DNA of 64,000 nt from Eurosta solidaginis (lineage: Eukaryota; Arthropoda; Insecta; Diptera; Tephritidae). The stretch is from contig NC_090319.1 of assembly GCF_040869045.1 (NCBI RefSeq), positions 364,440,269 through 364,504,268 of the forward strand, given 5' to 3'. A program made the position numbers and the translations under genes. The notes beneath the pieces are model-generated. The model saw only the letters and a program-made list of their open reading frames with translations, searched no databases and was not told where the DNA came from. Position 1 is the stretch's first letter; every line of letters starts with the position of its first letter. Positions 12,331 through 24,796 of the stretch are shown here, piece after piece.

Positions 12331-13654
12331 GGAACAAGTGCAGAGAAAATTTGTGCAGAGATGAGACTACAAGCATGAGTTAAATTAAAGGGGTGCTAAA
12401 TTAAAAGGGATAAAAATGAAAGTTTATTTATCATATTACATTTAGAAATATTATTGCTATTGGATGTTCTGAATATTAGTGTATTAGAATGTGGGAAAAC
12501 GTAGTTATTTAGATTGGAGTATGTGCTTAACTGATACAGCCACTGGAACCGATGAATTGTAGGAAATAGCATTACTTTTGATTGCGAGCAAAACTGGTGA
12601 AGCTGATGATTGCAATAAATTCGGTGTTTGCCGTTGGATATACTCACAACTGATGGAAAAGGGGGGACGAAAAAATCAATCAAATAATATTGGAGTGTAT
12701 TTGACAACGATTTGTGTAATCGAGAACCGCTCTTCCAATCGAAATCAAAATCTACATTTGATACACATATATTCCCTTCAGTCTACTTGAATTTGGGAGT
12801 AGATAGAAAGAAAAACTAATTTATATCTGAGTCTTCATATGCTAATCTGAGCCACAAAAATTAAAATCGGGGAGATAATAATTTCAATTTTAAAGACCAC
12901 CATAATCTTTTGTATGCAGTTTCTCTTAATTTTAAGTTGGCAGGGTCAAGGAGACAGGGTCGCCAGGGCCTATAGGTAACTTTAAAATGTATAAAGTGTA
13001 ATGATTTGAATTTATTTAAATAGATTGTTGGAATACATTTTTTTATTAGAATATGAGGTTAATATATATTATTTTTATACACTTCTTATGGAATTTAAAA
13101 ATGAAGTACATATATGTATTAGGCTCATTTAGCCTAGCAATGACAGACCAATCGACATATGTAAGTTAGTCTGAAGTATCAGTATCCATACATCGGACAG
13201 CATTAGCAAATGGTCATTTTCTTAACTCTCAGTCTCAAATCCCATAAGTTCTGGAAACATGTCAAATAACTATTGCAACAAACAAGGAAGTGTGAAATAC
13301 ATTAAAATCTGTTGGGATCACTTTTACCTCATCCTTTGTTGAACAAATTTCGAATTCCAGGAACGAATTTTTAGATATATTGAACTTACCCCAAATTCAG
13401 CCACATTTCAAGATGAATGCATGTCAAATATATTTCTAAATTGAACTTAGCAAATATAGTTCACGTGAAAAACTTACTCAGCGTTGTCAAGAAGCCGCGC
13501 AAACGGAGTCACGCAAATTTAACGCTTCGAAATAAAATTGAATAGGAAAATTCGGTAAATCTGAACTGTTGTTCATTGCGATCAGAACTAGTAACCTTTT
13601 TTTGTTGTGATAAAGAGGGCATCTTTAAACTCATAATATTGTTGATTGTGTTAA

Positions 13655-13710
13655 AGCTGTTGCCCAGTAAAATGAAGTCTTTTACTATTTCAAAAGAATG
13701 GGATTAACCT
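13655..13710 (-). pseudogene. Tiny RTE-like LINE scrap
   Basis: CCCAGTAAAATGAAGTCTTT followed by TACTATTTCAAAA matches, with few changes, the minus-strand LINE at about 9162-9196 (CCCAAATAAATGAAGTCCTT then TGCTATTTCGAAA), which encodes KDFIYLG. Only this short block is left. Confidence 0.5.
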
Positions 13711-13715
13711 TTACG

Positions 13716-13920
13716 AAGTGTGCAGGAGGGGCAACCATGAAAGTTGTAAGAACACGGTCACCCATTTCCTCTGCGAGTGCCCAACCCTGGCTAATATCAG
13801 GTACCGAGCTCTGGGCGGTTTCGTGCTGTCCGATTTAAGAGAGGTATCAAAATACTTCATAAAAGACACGGAAGAACAGGTTTATTGTACTGAAAAAGGG
13901 TTCGCGAAAAAATAAGCTCA
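13716..13920 (+). pseudogene. Jockey/R1-type LINE C-terminal zinc-knuckle fragment
   Basis: The 65-codon frame from 13718 contains C-R-R-G-N-x-E-S-C...TVTHFLCECPTLANIRYRALG, the usual Cys/His end of Jockey- and R1-clade ORF2 proteins (pattern C-x5-C, then H-F-L-C-E-C-P). No RNase H or RT is left upstream. It is a remnant and not a host zinc-finger gene. Confidence 0.65.
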
Positions 13921-14094
13921 GTGAGTAAAAGGTTAACACATGTACGGTCGGGCAACCTGGGCAGCACAGCAACCAACAAGCCGGACGAGGTGCAGCTCCT
14001 TAAAGTATACTTCGTGTTTTACCAAGATATGAAAAAAGCGATAACTTTATATGAATATTTGTAAAATCTATATGTATAACAGAAAGTGGTGTTA

Positions 14095-14590
14095 GTTACA
14101 CTATTTATAACTCAAGAACGGATGAACCGATTTGGTTGAAAATGGGTGGAGACATAGCTTAGAACCAGGAGACGGACATATGATACTTTTTATCCCGTTC
14201 TGACTAGGGTCTTGAGATCAAAACGTGGACCAGGGTAATCCTGGGATGTGTTTGTACAATACCCATATGGATCAAATAGAAGATGTATTTAAATTCTTTG
14301 ATACGGGGTATTTTTCGTACCCCTGGGTGACTAGGGTCTCGAGATATAGGCGAAAACGTTGACACGCGTACCAGTAGAATGAATTTATAGAATATGGATA
14401 ACAAATGAAAGTTGTTGATGAGTGCTTTCTCGGACGGTAATTTTCATACTCCTGTGTGACTAGGGTCTCGAGATATAGACCAAAACGTGGACCCGGATAC
14501 CCCTGGAATGTGCTTGTAATATGGGCGTCAAAGGAAAACTGTTGCTGAGAGCTTTAAAGTAATTTTCATTGTAATATTCGATTTAGTCGC
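14095..14590. repeat. Diverged relative of the helentron satellite
   Basis: About three degenerate units, recognisable by GACTAGGGTCTCGAGATATA (14330 and 14459, with GACTAGGGTCTTGAGAT at 14203), AACGTGGACC(A/C)GG and TGGGATGTGTTTGTACAATA. The blocks follow the same order as the 128/130-bp satellite monomer (CGAGATATCG, GTGGACCAGGGGTGAC, GAATGTGTTTGTAC, ATCAAATGAAAG), so it is a distant branch of the same satellite. The start (ACTCAAGAACGGATGAACCG) has no counterpart in the main family. Confidence 0.65.
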
Positions 14591-14756
14591 ATCAACCTGG
14601 CAAAACTGATAAATATGCATGCGAAGCCGAAATAAAGACATGAATTAATAATACCCACATACCTATTTACATACGTCCTATTCGATTCCCCTGAAATTTG
14701 GTATACTAATTTGCCTATAGTAGTATTTACGATCCTTTTTTCCTTGAAGTAGACCA

Positions 14757-14838
14757 GAAACGGACTGGGACTGGGATTAGGACTAGGACTGGGACTGAGA
14801 CTCGGAGTGGGACTGGGACTCGGAATGGGACTGGAATA
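14757..14838. repeat. Imperfect (GGGACT)n hexanucleotide repeat
   Basis: About thirteen GGGACT/GGGATT/GGAATG variants in a row. Because the period is a multiple of three, it leaves several frames open on the minus strand (Pro/Val-rich), but these are artefacts. Confidence 0.9.
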
Positions 14839-14869
14839 AAATACATTCCACACTCTGGGACTGGCAATA

Positions 14870-15045
14870 AGTGATGAAGAAGAATGACGAAAACTTGAGA
14901 GAAGAGAAAAGAGGGAAGGAGAAGGGGACTGAGAAAGAGACAGAGTGAGACGTAGATCAAGATAGATGAAGCGAAAAAGACGGAGAGAGGAGTGAATAAA
15001 AGGATAAGGAAAAAGTGAAGAGGAAGGAGGGGAGATTTAGACGAA
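14870..15045. repeat. Purine-rich tract
   Basis: The plus strand is strongly A/G-biased (GAGAAGAGAAAAGAGGGAAG, GGAAGGAGGGGAG). It adjoins the hexanucleotide repeat; low complexity, no gene. Confidence 0.7.
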
Positions 15046-15125
15046 AATATCTTATTAAAATGTATGCAGATGGACCAAATTTTGGACAGAACAACGTCTG
15101 CCGGATCTGATGGTAAATAAATAAC

Positions 15126-15402
15126 TGTAAGGAGCAATAAATCTCCGAAGACATTTTAGGCCGAGCTTCTCTTCCAATTTGGATCGTATTCCTTTTAATT
15201 TTTCCTACCAATTGACCTACTTGTTTTATGCCGACTCCGAACGGCATCTGCAGGGCACATGAGTTTTCAATGAGAGCTTTCCATGGCAGAAATACAGTCG
15301 GAGTGTTTGCTAAACAGTGCCGAGGGGTGATCCCTCTTAGAAAAATTGTCTTCTAACTGAAAAACCTTGTTCCTAAAATTTTGATGTTGCTTTGCCCAAG
15401 GC
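15126..15402 (-). mobile_element. tRNA-derived SINE copy, promoter part missing
   Basis: Reverse-strand copy: plus-strand blocks TTAGGCCGAGCTTCTCTTCC, ATGCCGACTCCGAACGGCAT, GCCGAGGGGTGATCCC and TTTTGATGTTGCTTTGCCCA are in the family order. It ends at the CAAAGCAACATC block, so both the A and B boxes are lost. Confidence 0.75.
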
Positions 15403-16543
15403 AATGACTTTTTGGTAATTTTTGAACTTTCATAAGTAGACAGATTTACAGTCTGAAAACTTTCTACCTCCAAATGTATACACACATTGGGGTCCCTATT
15501 CTCTTTCTGTTCAACTGATTCCAGTTCCCGGTCTATTTCGTTCGTTTGGCGTTGAAGACCTCGCTGGGTTGGGACGATAACATCGCACATATAATTCAAC
15601 TATTACAATCTTTTCCAATTTTAACATACACCTATGCATATATACTTGCATATATACAAACAAAACGTGCATTTGTAAAACGCACGTACACCTACACATT
15701 TATTTTCGCAAATGTATGCTGAAATTGAAAGAAATCGAATTGAATAGAGTAGAACCATTGTGCTCCAAATACAAAAAACAAAAAGAGTTTATAAAATAGA
15801 TTTGTTTAAAGTGGTAACGTTATAGTACCAATACTTAAAGTAGGGAGAGAGCGACAAAGAGTGTAACGCCACGCGGCATAGTGACGACAGCATAATTCAC
15901 TAGAAATGAAACCAACCAGTACTTCCATAATGAGCAGACGACAAACCGACGATTGGGCGAGCACTGTAAGCAAATATGTTTGGTCTAATGAAAAGAAGTC
16001 AACCGAGTTTTTGCGGTTATTTGTGGTTTGGTGATAAAATTGAATTCTACCAGACACACGCACATATATCCAATTAAGTGATTTGATATCACATCCATGT
16101 AACATATTGGTAAAAAAAAAAAAAACAAATAACTGTGCAAGCGTGGCGTAATTGGATGTTACACTTACTGCCAACAAACACGTAAATACGAAAGCTTTTG
16201 CCACCGCTAAATACATGTGTGTGTAGGGTAGGTGTGTGTTAGAAGTAGGTTTGCGTGAGCTATTTTTTGGTATATGATTGTGAGAGCATGCAATTTTTCA
16301 CAAATGTTTTAATAGCATGGCTTTTGAAAATTTGTCGATAGACCAGAATCGTATGACAAGTGTGTGGGGTTGTGACCTGAGGTTGTAAGTACATGCAACA
16401 CTTTAAAAAATTTGATATTGAGTGTGCATTGCAAGGACAGTATAGTATATAAAATTGAGAATTTTTGGATGGAACATGTTAGAAACTGCAGCAGACATAT
16501 TTTTTGTAGATGTCTTACTGCTGGAAAATATTTGCCTATAAGG

Positions 16544-16712
16544 TTCAATGTGGTCATATTAAATCGTTACCGAGATCTTCGAGCTAGTACCGCAACGGTG
16601 CTTGTTACCGGAACGTAAAAGATCTATATCTGGCAAAGGACCATCGTCATCGAAAATGCTCCTCCAACCTCCGCAGAGCATCGTTATCGCCACAACAACA
16701 ACAACAACATCA
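16544..16712 (+). mobile_element. CAA-tailed retroposon, 5'-truncated
   Basis: Blocks AATCGTTACCGAGATC, GTTACCGGAACGTA, ATCTGGCAAAGGACCATC and a final CGCCACAACAACAACAACAA tail match the 3' part of the complete copy at 61301-61731. Shortened to about 170 bp. Confidence 0.75.
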
Positions 16713-16734
16713 CAGCATCAATAGGACATCTCAA

Positions 16735-17420
16735 TATCTCTGCAGGAGTATTTTGGTATAATTTTGGGATTGAATTTGAGATCTTATTCAGATTATTTAA
16801 GGACAATTTTGGGATTAACTCCTTTTCTTTTGGATTTTCTTTTGAGGTCATTTCGGTATAGATTCTGGAATATCTCGGTCCCATAACGGAATTGTTTTTG
16901 GCCGTCGTGGAGTGATGGTAGCATGATCCCCCTACCACGCCGAATATTTGGGTTCAATGCACCTTTGGTATTAAAGCCCGGCCTCAAATTTCTGCGGAGG
17001 CTATCACGCCATTTATTTATTTATGTTATTTCAGAATTACTGCAGAATTGGTTACAGTGCAATTTTGGAGCTTTTGTGAAACCGTTTCTGGTTAGCCGGT
17101 TTAGGAATATTTCGGGATATTTTTGGGGATTATTATCGATAGAATTTCGGGATATACTACGAAACTATTTCGACGTTTATATGGATAGCAGAATTTTTTC
17201 GGATTATTTCTTGATAATCTCGGGACTGATTCGGAACTACTTCTGTATTGCCTTCGGGACTGCAGGATTTACGAGACTGTTTCTAAAATCATATAAGGAA
17301 TATTTTTTTTTAGAACGATTTCAGAACTACATATCTCCAGATATATTTGGGTTTATTTGAACAATCACTTTGCCACTATTTGAGAGTTTTTTTTGGAGAT
17401 AATTTCGGGGCTTTTCCATT
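16735..17420. repeat. Cryptic degenerate repeat, TTTCGGGATATT-like
   Basis: Short motifs of the type ATTTCGGGATA, ATTTTGGGATTA and TCTCGGGACTGATTCGG recur every 20-30 bp on the plus strand. The repeat explains the unusually long open frame at 16923-17360, whose product repeats aromatic patterns such as RNYF and SGYFWG. I treat the region as non-coding. Confidence 0.5.
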
Positions 17421-18089
17421 TTGTGTTATTATAGGGTTCATATTGGGACTGTTTTCAGATCATCCTTTAACCATTTCACCAAGGAAGCATTCTTTTTTCA
17501 AATCGCTAGAATTGGAGTAGTCGAGTCATCCCAAACCTACTCTGGTAAAAAATTTCAGCATACTATTTTAAAAATTCATTGTCTTAAGCACATTTTTAAA
17601 CGTTTTTGCAGTCAAGTTGAAACTATCTTTGAATAACAAAACTTTATCAAAACACATTTTAGGTCAAGTGTTCCCACTCAAAAAACTATATTTCTGCAAA
17701 ATCCACAAAAATTGTTGAAAATGTTTTTATTGTAGGGTACAGTAGCCGTACATAAGCAGTGGCCGAAATATGAAAGGATTGCGATCAAACAGAGTGTCGA
17801 AAATAAGCTTTTTTTCTTGCGCTTATTTCAATAAATATTAAAACCATCAAATTAAAATGGAGGAAAAAATTTAGATCATTCGAAAAAAGCCTTTTTTAAT
17901 TACATGCCTATATTTTTTGTGGTATTTAAAATAATGCCCAGATATTCCGTTAAAAAAAATAAATGGGACAATTTTTGGGGAAATGTCAATTTTTGATTTT
18001 CCGCATTTTTTTCGTCAATTTTGGTGTATTGGATTAAGTGTAAAATTTATATCCAATAATATTAAAAAAGGCAGTATTAAATTAAGAGG

Positions 18090-18290
18090 TTTCCAATCAA
18101 GTGCAAAAACGTTTGAAAAATTGACTAATTTTGTTTTGTTGATTTTCCGTCTTCCTTGTCAAACTAGGTTTCGAGATAAACCGGTTTCGGCGTTGTGCCA
18201 TATCTAGAAACCACATTTGACAAGGGTTGACGGAAAATCGTTCCAATTTACATCATTTGAAAAAATTGCATAATTCGATGAACGGCTTAA
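18090..18290. repeat. Imperfect inverted repeat (foldback)
   Basis: GATTTTCCGTCTTCCTTGTC at about 18140 pairs with GACAAGGGTTGACGGAAAATC ending about 18239. GGTTTCGAGATA pairs with TATCTAGAAACC, and the loop is about 20 bases. Weaker pairing continues outwards (GTTTGAAAAATT with ATTTGAAAAAATT-type sequence). It may be the core of a MITE. Confidence 0.55.
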
Positions 18291-18299
18291 AATATAGCC

Positions 18300-20000
18300 T
18301 CAAATGTTTATACGTATTGGGAGTATAAGCATTAATTAGTGATGGCACATGACACACAAAAAAATGAAATTTAAATTTTTATTTCAACGAAGTTTTATAG
18401 GCTAATTAGGAATGACACAGCTGTCAGAACTCGAAGCAGCAAGTGTCATAGGTCCTAGAAAGCTTCTAGTATTTGCCAAGAAGACGGAGTTATTTTGTAA
18501 CATAGGTCCTGGTTTTTGAGAGGGGGTTTCAGTTTGGTCATTAAATATACTTCTGGTAACACTACGAACTTATTCAGTATATGTGAGGCCCTCATGGACC
18601 TGTCAGTTCAACCTAGCCTTGCCTTTATAATTCATATTTTTGTGCAGATGGGAGTAAATTTAAATTAATTTAGGGCTGCGGAATGCGATTCCAATATCAA
18701 GCACATGGATGTCTTTAAATTTTTTTTTTTGGGCCCACTTTCGAATCAGTATACTGTAGATATATATTTACAGCAAAAATTCAAGTGATTACAGCAGTTT
18801 GTGATATAAAGTTTAGATACATATATACTATGTATGTTTAAACATATATAAATATACGCATAACTTTGTAACTGTAACACAAAATGTGATATTCGTAGTT
18901 GGTGATGGGCCGTTGATATTTGCAACGTTGGCAATTTTAAAGTGTCGTGACAAAACTTTTGAATATTATGTGCCACATGAATGACACCACACTTGTAATA
19001 TGTGAATGATGGCAATCGGCAACACAATTGCACGCACAAATCGTACGCTCTTTTACCTTCATTAAGTCACTCCAAATTCAAAAGTTCCATGTCCTCTTTA
19101 CAGACATACATAAATACAAAAAAATACAGAACTCAATTTTAGTAACATTTTCGCAAACACCTTACAATCACGTGGATACAAAATATTATCACAACACGTG
19201 TCAACTGTTATCATGTGTGTGTTGTTATTGTATATTAGAACTTTGCAACCTTTTTCAAATTTATTTCTTGCCGCTTTAGCAAATTCTCAATGAATATGAA
19301 TTTCCAATAAATACGAACTTTGCACCTCGTTAAAATATCATACCAGCTGTTGTTGTTCATGAATTGTTGTTACGTTTCATCGGTTTTCACAATTTTTTTT
19401 TTTTTTTGTTGGCGTGATATTTAAAGTTAAGTCGTTTTACAGCAGTGCTAACATGACTAAAAATTGGAAATAAGAAACTGATAAAGTCTGTTGCATAAAG
19501 TTGTAATCTTGGTTCGTATTTATTTGTCAATGTAATAAAGTCCAAATTCCAGAAAAAGAAATCTTTTTGAACGATGCCAGCCCTTAGTAAGGATTTGGAA
19601 AACCTCTCGAGTATGTTTATGCCTTAAAAAGCTTCTCAGCAAAAATTCCTCCGTCTCACCAATTTGCTGGCTAAAATTCAAAGCAGGGCGCAAAAAGTGG
19701 AAAACGAAGTTCGTTCAAACCACCTCGAAGGTAAATCCCGTGGGTATATATCCCTCATCGTTAAGCGAAAGAGAGCGTCCTCATTATTACAAGAAAGACA
19801 GAACTGTTACTCCAAAGCAACAGAACCAAAATACGTAAACTTCGACTGCCTGCATAAAACGGTACATAACTTTGGCTTTCAACGGGAGTTAAGTACGTTG
19901 GAATCGAAAAAGACTAAAAGCTAAACTAGAAAGTCAAAAATGGAAGAATAGTACACTCTACACTGGCGGTTTCAGAATAAAATGCGCTATGCAGTAAACT
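18300..20000. other. Unrecognised region
   Basis: No domain-bearing frame. T-runs occur at 18720-18730 and 19390-19408. A frame at 19664-19924 precedes the RNase H scrap and might be degraded LINE, but I cannot show it. Confidence 0.35.
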
Positions 20001-20004
20001 TATT

Positions 20005-20160
20005 GACCATTATACTCGAATTGATGCCGTATCACAAGAATTTTGGCGGCAATGAAAAAGCAGATGAAAGAGCAAAGGCTCCTGCATCGTTAGATATAGC
20101 TGGGGTAATCACTTGCATCAATATAAAGGGACATACTTACCTTTATCAAGAAAATCGCTA
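20005..20160 (+). pseudogene. Jockey-type RNase H fragment
   Basis: The frame from 19982 encodes MPYHKNFGGNEKADERAKAP followed by ASLDIAG. This fits the end of an RNase H domain of Jockey-clade LINEs (WVPGHxxxxGNEKADELA, then SSLD). Nothing else of the element is preserved. Confidence 0.6.
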
Positions 20161-20338
20161 CTAGAAATGGGTACTTAATGCACTCATGTAGTCTCATCAG
20201 ATAAATATGGCTGGATTACAACCAGGAAAAAACAAGGGTTTATTAAAAATTTCTAGAAAAGAACAATTAAGGATAACAACCACAATTATGGAACACTGCC
20301 ATTCGGCCTACTGACTGAAATAAAGGTAATACCCTTGC

Positions 20339-20600
20339 TTTTATTGTTGTTGTAGTGATGTTCATGGTCTTTGTCGAATGTGCATCTGGTACGTCTAGTA
20401 ACAGTCACCATTAAGCTACAAGCTCGACCATTATGAGAACAATTTAATATGACCACATTGAGCCTTCTAGGCCATTCCCACATTCGGCTGCTAAAAAGAC
20501 AGGACTCGATATGGGTAGGTGAAGTTGAAATTTGGTTTGCTGAAGCTATAAATTGCACTGGCAGTCCTTGACTCATATAAAACCCACTGGGGGATTCTCT
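20339..20600 (-). mobile_element. CAA-tailed retroposon, diverged reverse copy
   Basis: On the plus strand it starts with TTATTGTTGTTGTAG (the complement of the CAA tail), followed by blocks matching GGTCTTTG(C)C, TTAATATGACCACATT, CTAAAAAGACAGGA and the GGTGAAGTTGA region of the 38761-39174 copy. Many substitutions; 5' end incomplete. Confidence 0.65.
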
Positions 20601-20660
20601 TTCATGGGTCGGAATCTCTTTCAATGACCAGTGTAACAGTTGGAGACAAGAAGGCTGCAA

Positions 20661-22204
20661 GGAAACAAACAGTCACCTATTGTGAATGTACAGCTCTCAC
20701 TTGTATAAGTTGCCAGGCTATAGGTGGTTTTGTACTTTCCGACCTAATCTAATCAGCAGTATCAAAATGCTCTATAAATTACATCAAGTAGCAAGCTCTA
20801 GGTGTGGTAATTTAATAATGTGCATGATTGATAGTTGGTTCCTAGAGAAACTGTGCATAAAAATGGCACTTAAAGCACTAACTATGCCGGGTCTCTCTTT
20901 TATTATGATTTCTTAACCACAATCTGCTATGCTTATGTTACGATAGTAGTGCGATCTTCATCATTTCTGAGTTTTGTTCCCGATTGGAAATTGTCAATGG
21001 TAGGGATCAAAATGATATAACTTAATTGTGCAGTTATTCGTATTTTGATCTCAACTTTGATCCTTGCTACTCCCGTAACCATGACCAACAGAAGGGAGAA
21101 TTTACATGCTCACTTGACTTTGAGTATTTAGTTAGTGTTTTGAAGGATGGCACAAAATTGTATTATATAATTAAGGAATATCCTTAAGTAACCATATATA
21201 TGATTCACTTTTAATGAAAAAGATTGCAATATTGTTCACGGATTTTGTGGAAGAAAAAACTATGCAATATCATCAAATATCTGACTTAAATATGTAATAT
21301 ATCACCCCTGTATTTCTTTATTCTCACTAGACAAATAATAAGTACATATAGTCACTTCATCCGCGTTTACGTGGATATATTTTTTTACTGACGCTAATAA
21401 AGTTATTAACAGATTTATTTTGTTAAAGCGCATAAAGTTTTTGTTACAAAGCATAACATTGTTGCCGAGATATAATTTCGTTACAGTCCAGAACAATGTC
21501 AACTATCTTTGGTATTGTATAAGTAAGTAAGTATACACAGAGGCGGATCTGGAACCCCGTTATTGGGTGTAAAAAAAAAATTTTAAGAAAGGCAAACAAA
21601 TTTTAATATATATTAGTTTTCATTTTAATCTGTACCTTTATGTACAAAACAATATAACAATGAAAGACATTTAAAAATAAAATTTTGTTAAAAATGATGA
21701 AAACAAGAAAAAAAGAAATGGGTACGTATACTTAGATACACACATGAGAAGTTAAACTTCTTTGTCATCATTAAAAAAATAGTTTTCAATTGAATGCAAA
21801 TATTTAGTTACAATAAGGATTATAATAAACGGAATACAATGAACGCATCTATATGAAAAACTTCATTATGATGCGGCCGTCAAGCTAATATGAAATAAAA
21901 AGACATGTAACATCCATACATACATATAAATGCACCCCCAGTGTTAAATAACTCTAGTGCATGCTGAATTTTTCACCACCCGAACCAATTCAACATCTTT
22001 ACATATATGTACATGTGTCACATATAATGTAATGTGGTGAAAGACCCAATCAAAGCAAGTATGTTTGTACCGTTCACAGCGAACAATCACACGAACAGCA
22101 TTTTCAACATGTTAGTTTTATCTTACATCTTAAAATTTCACTCTCATAATTTTTTCATAAGACACCTAAATAAGTATAGTAAAGTACCTCAAAAAAAATT
22201 AATA
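20661..22204. other. Unrecognised AT-rich region
   Basis: No convincing gene. Short frames (for example 22034-22360) contain no known domain, and the latter overlaps a SINE. Confidence 0.4.
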
Positions 22205-22470
22205 CTTGGCACCATTTATCTTCGAGGAGATTTGGGTCGAGCTTATCATCCAATTCGCGTCATCCTCCTTTTAATATTGACTTCATTGCTGAAGAACTCG
22301 GATTGTTTGCCAAATCACTTCCGAAGGGCGACTTCCATTAAAAAAATGTTTCCTAATTGAAAAAAAATTTTTTTTTTTTTTCAAAATTTTAATGATACTT
22401 TTCCTGTAGTTAACCCAGGACCCTCTTATTTGGTAGGCGGAGCACGCTACCACCACGCGATGGCAGCAGC
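22205..22470 (-). mobile_element. tRNA-derived SINE with A/B boxes, internally deleted
   Basis: On the minus strand the head reads TGGTGGTAGCGTGCTCCGCC (A-box-like) followed by GGGTCCTGGGTTAACT (B-box-like), then a long A/T run (about 22362-22386), then the body blocks ending with CTCCTCGAAGATAA. The GTCGGCATAAA central block is missing. Confidence 0.75.
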
Positions 22471-23454
22471 CAATGAAATTATGATTTTATAGGATATACT
22501 CGCGATGCGTCTGTGTCAAGGACCAAGCGTCAGAATCTGTCTTCTTTGTTTGGTGAAAATTTATGTACAAAATAAAACTCCTCGATTATTCGAATAGAAA
22601 TTTAAGCATTGATTGAAAACCAATTAGCTTGTATTTGATTTCAACATAGCATGCATTTTTCTAACTTTCACTATGCATTAAAAAATTAAAAAATTACATT
22701 TAAAAATTTCAAAAACTCATTTTTTTTATCATAAAAACTAAAAAAAAGTAAAATTTTTCGTTGAAAAGTGGCTTTCTGAAAACAGTATGGAATTATTTTC
22801 TACTTGAGGGGATTCGATAGAAGCAAAGTGCAAAATATATGAGCTGAAGATGGGGCACTATAACTGAAGAGTGTCATTACGTATTGCAGAAATCATAAAA
22901 AATTACAAAAACAACTATTCGAATAGGCGAATCTGTCACTAATGCAAACAACTAGTCGATTAGTGATAATCAATTTTTTAGCCAAACAAATTTTCATAAT
23001 TTACTAATAGATTATTCGAATTGTTGTTTTGTTGTAGCAGTGCTTCGCCCCATCTAATAGGTGCGAGCAATCATAAATTGTCATCAAATTCCTCTAACGA
23101 AAATCCAAGGGAACTTGCTGTTTCTTATTGTTGATTATCAAGAGCGCTTTTGCATAGAATTTATATAAAAGTACGTACATATGTCAAGGACTTATTTTAA
23201 TAAACATTGAAGAGTTTTTGATGAGTGCAATACGAGCATATTTCTCTCGAATTTTTTTGTTACCGATTATTTTCTTCGTGCTTTTTAAATGAATGCAGGT
23301 ATCGAGTACCAGGCGGCATCCAAACAACATAAAGTAAGAGTAGGAGTAATTAGGAGGGGAGATAGAGGGAAGTGAAAAAAAATATCGTAAAAGTCCGTCC
23401 TTTTATTTGATTGTTATGATGAGAGAATAGCCAAAAAACTAAAAAAGAAAAAAA
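22471..23454. other. Unrecognised AT-rich region
   Basis: No gene or named repeat. ATTCGAATA-type palindromic words occur near 22586, 22915 and 23012. Confidence 0.4.
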
Positions 23455-23650
23455 AATTTATTTTCTGAATATTTACTGTCATTTTCTGAATGTCTGTTAT
23501 GGCTTTCTGAATATGAATCGAAATTTTCTGAACATGAAAGGGAGTTTTGAGTTTTATCTTTCTAAATATCTGAATGAATTGCAATTATTTGTATATAAAA
23601 CAAAGTCTTTGAATATAAATTTTAAATTTCTGAACATAAATTGAAAGCTA
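23455..23650. repeat. Degenerate tandem repeat, TTTCTGAATAT type
   Basis: TTTTCTGAATAT, TTTTCTGAATGT, TTTCTGAATATGAA, TTTTCTGAACATGAA, TTTCTAAATATCTGAATGAA and TTTCTGAACATAAATTGAAA follow each other about every 25-30 bp. A short, old minisatellite. Confidence 0.65.
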
Positions 23651-24796
23651 TGTAGTTTACTTGTTTGATCTGCTTTGGGTTTCTTCGAAATTCGTAAACT
23701 ATCGGAATCGAGCTCGATGGTACGTGAGCCCCGCAAAACCCTCTGAACGTAAGTCCATCCATGTTTACTAATACTTACATATGTAGTATATATGTACATA
23801 CATTTTTACGTTTAGCGCTCCTAAAGCTGTACACATTGTCAACATCCCTACATAAATGAGCTTTTGTCTCTGTGAATATTCATGAAGTAAAATGCGTGAG
23901 TCGTAAACATTTTTTACGACATTCTTACCGCAAATCATGACAATGAGGCTCCCAAATCTACGAAAATTCGCAAGGAAATTAAAAGTCAAATGTGTAATAT
24001 ATGTAAACACATACATATGTATGTGTTTTGTATATGTCTCTTATGTTTGTACTAGCATTTATTTCTACAAACACATACAGATGTACATTGAAGACCATTT
24101 TTACTGTTACATGCTCACATAAATTTACATTTACCTACCACACTTGCACCCTCATATAATTTGTTACATACTTTGCTTTTCTTCATTCAATATATGTGCC
24201 GCACAATTTATGACGATCTGAGAAAATGACGTTAAAACTCATTGTAGCTTTTTATATACACTTTGCTATTCAAATGAAAACCAAATGTTTTTTTTTTACA
24301 AAAGTTTATGATAAAAATACTCCGACCGTCAATATTACTCACTTAAAACTCCCTCGGGCTTAGGTGTGCATTTTTATTTGTTTGCAACATTTTTATATCT
24401 GCCCTGCATTTATGAAACATTTATTTATGATTTTATAAAGTTTGATAGCCAAATGCATTTTTAAAAACATTACAATTTTTTCAATAACATTTGCTTTCAT
24501 TAGTTTTTTACCGACTTGTGCTAAAAATCTGAAGTAATTTTTTAGTATAAAGGAATTTTAGGGCTCTACTTTAGAATAAGAGATAAAAAAAACTCGGAAG
24601 TCACATAAAATGTCATCCCTTCGGTAAGTCAAATTGCGGCATATAACCTAAAAACATTTGCACCTTTTCTGCTTATTCTTCAAAACCAAAGGTAGTAGGA
24701 TAATTCACTGATTATCTTGAGATCAACTTTCATATGCAAAAGTGAGCATTAGTGAGCTAAGAATGAGCACGTAGGAGTTTAAAAACAAAAAAATGT
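23651..24796. other. Unrecognised AT-rich region
   Basis: Nothing recognisable except ACATACATATGTATGTG-like runs near 24005-24022 and T-runs near 24288. Confidence 0.4.

Larger units (their letters stand above)
10081..13650. other. Long unrecognised region
   Basis: No gene with recognisable domains. Observed contents: a perfect 19-bp inverted repeat at 10979-10997/11042-11060 (listed separately), T-rich runs (10538-10552, 11992-12002), and a purine-rich strand (GGAGAGGGAGGGAAAAAG and similar) at about 12165-12330. Small frames such as 11767-12066 and 12396-12707 have no known motif and a base composition like the surroundings. Confidence 0.4.

Noticed and set aside
14727..15137. Minus-strand frames rich in Pro-Val and hydrophobic residues
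   Set aside because: Caused by the (GGGACT)n hexanucleotide and the purine-rich tract; the SINE overlaps the rest.
16923..17360. 145-codon open frame, the longest in the 10-30 kb part
   Set aside because: It lies in a cryptic TTTCGGGATATT-like repeat that keeps the frame open. The product only repeats aromatic patterns and has no domain.
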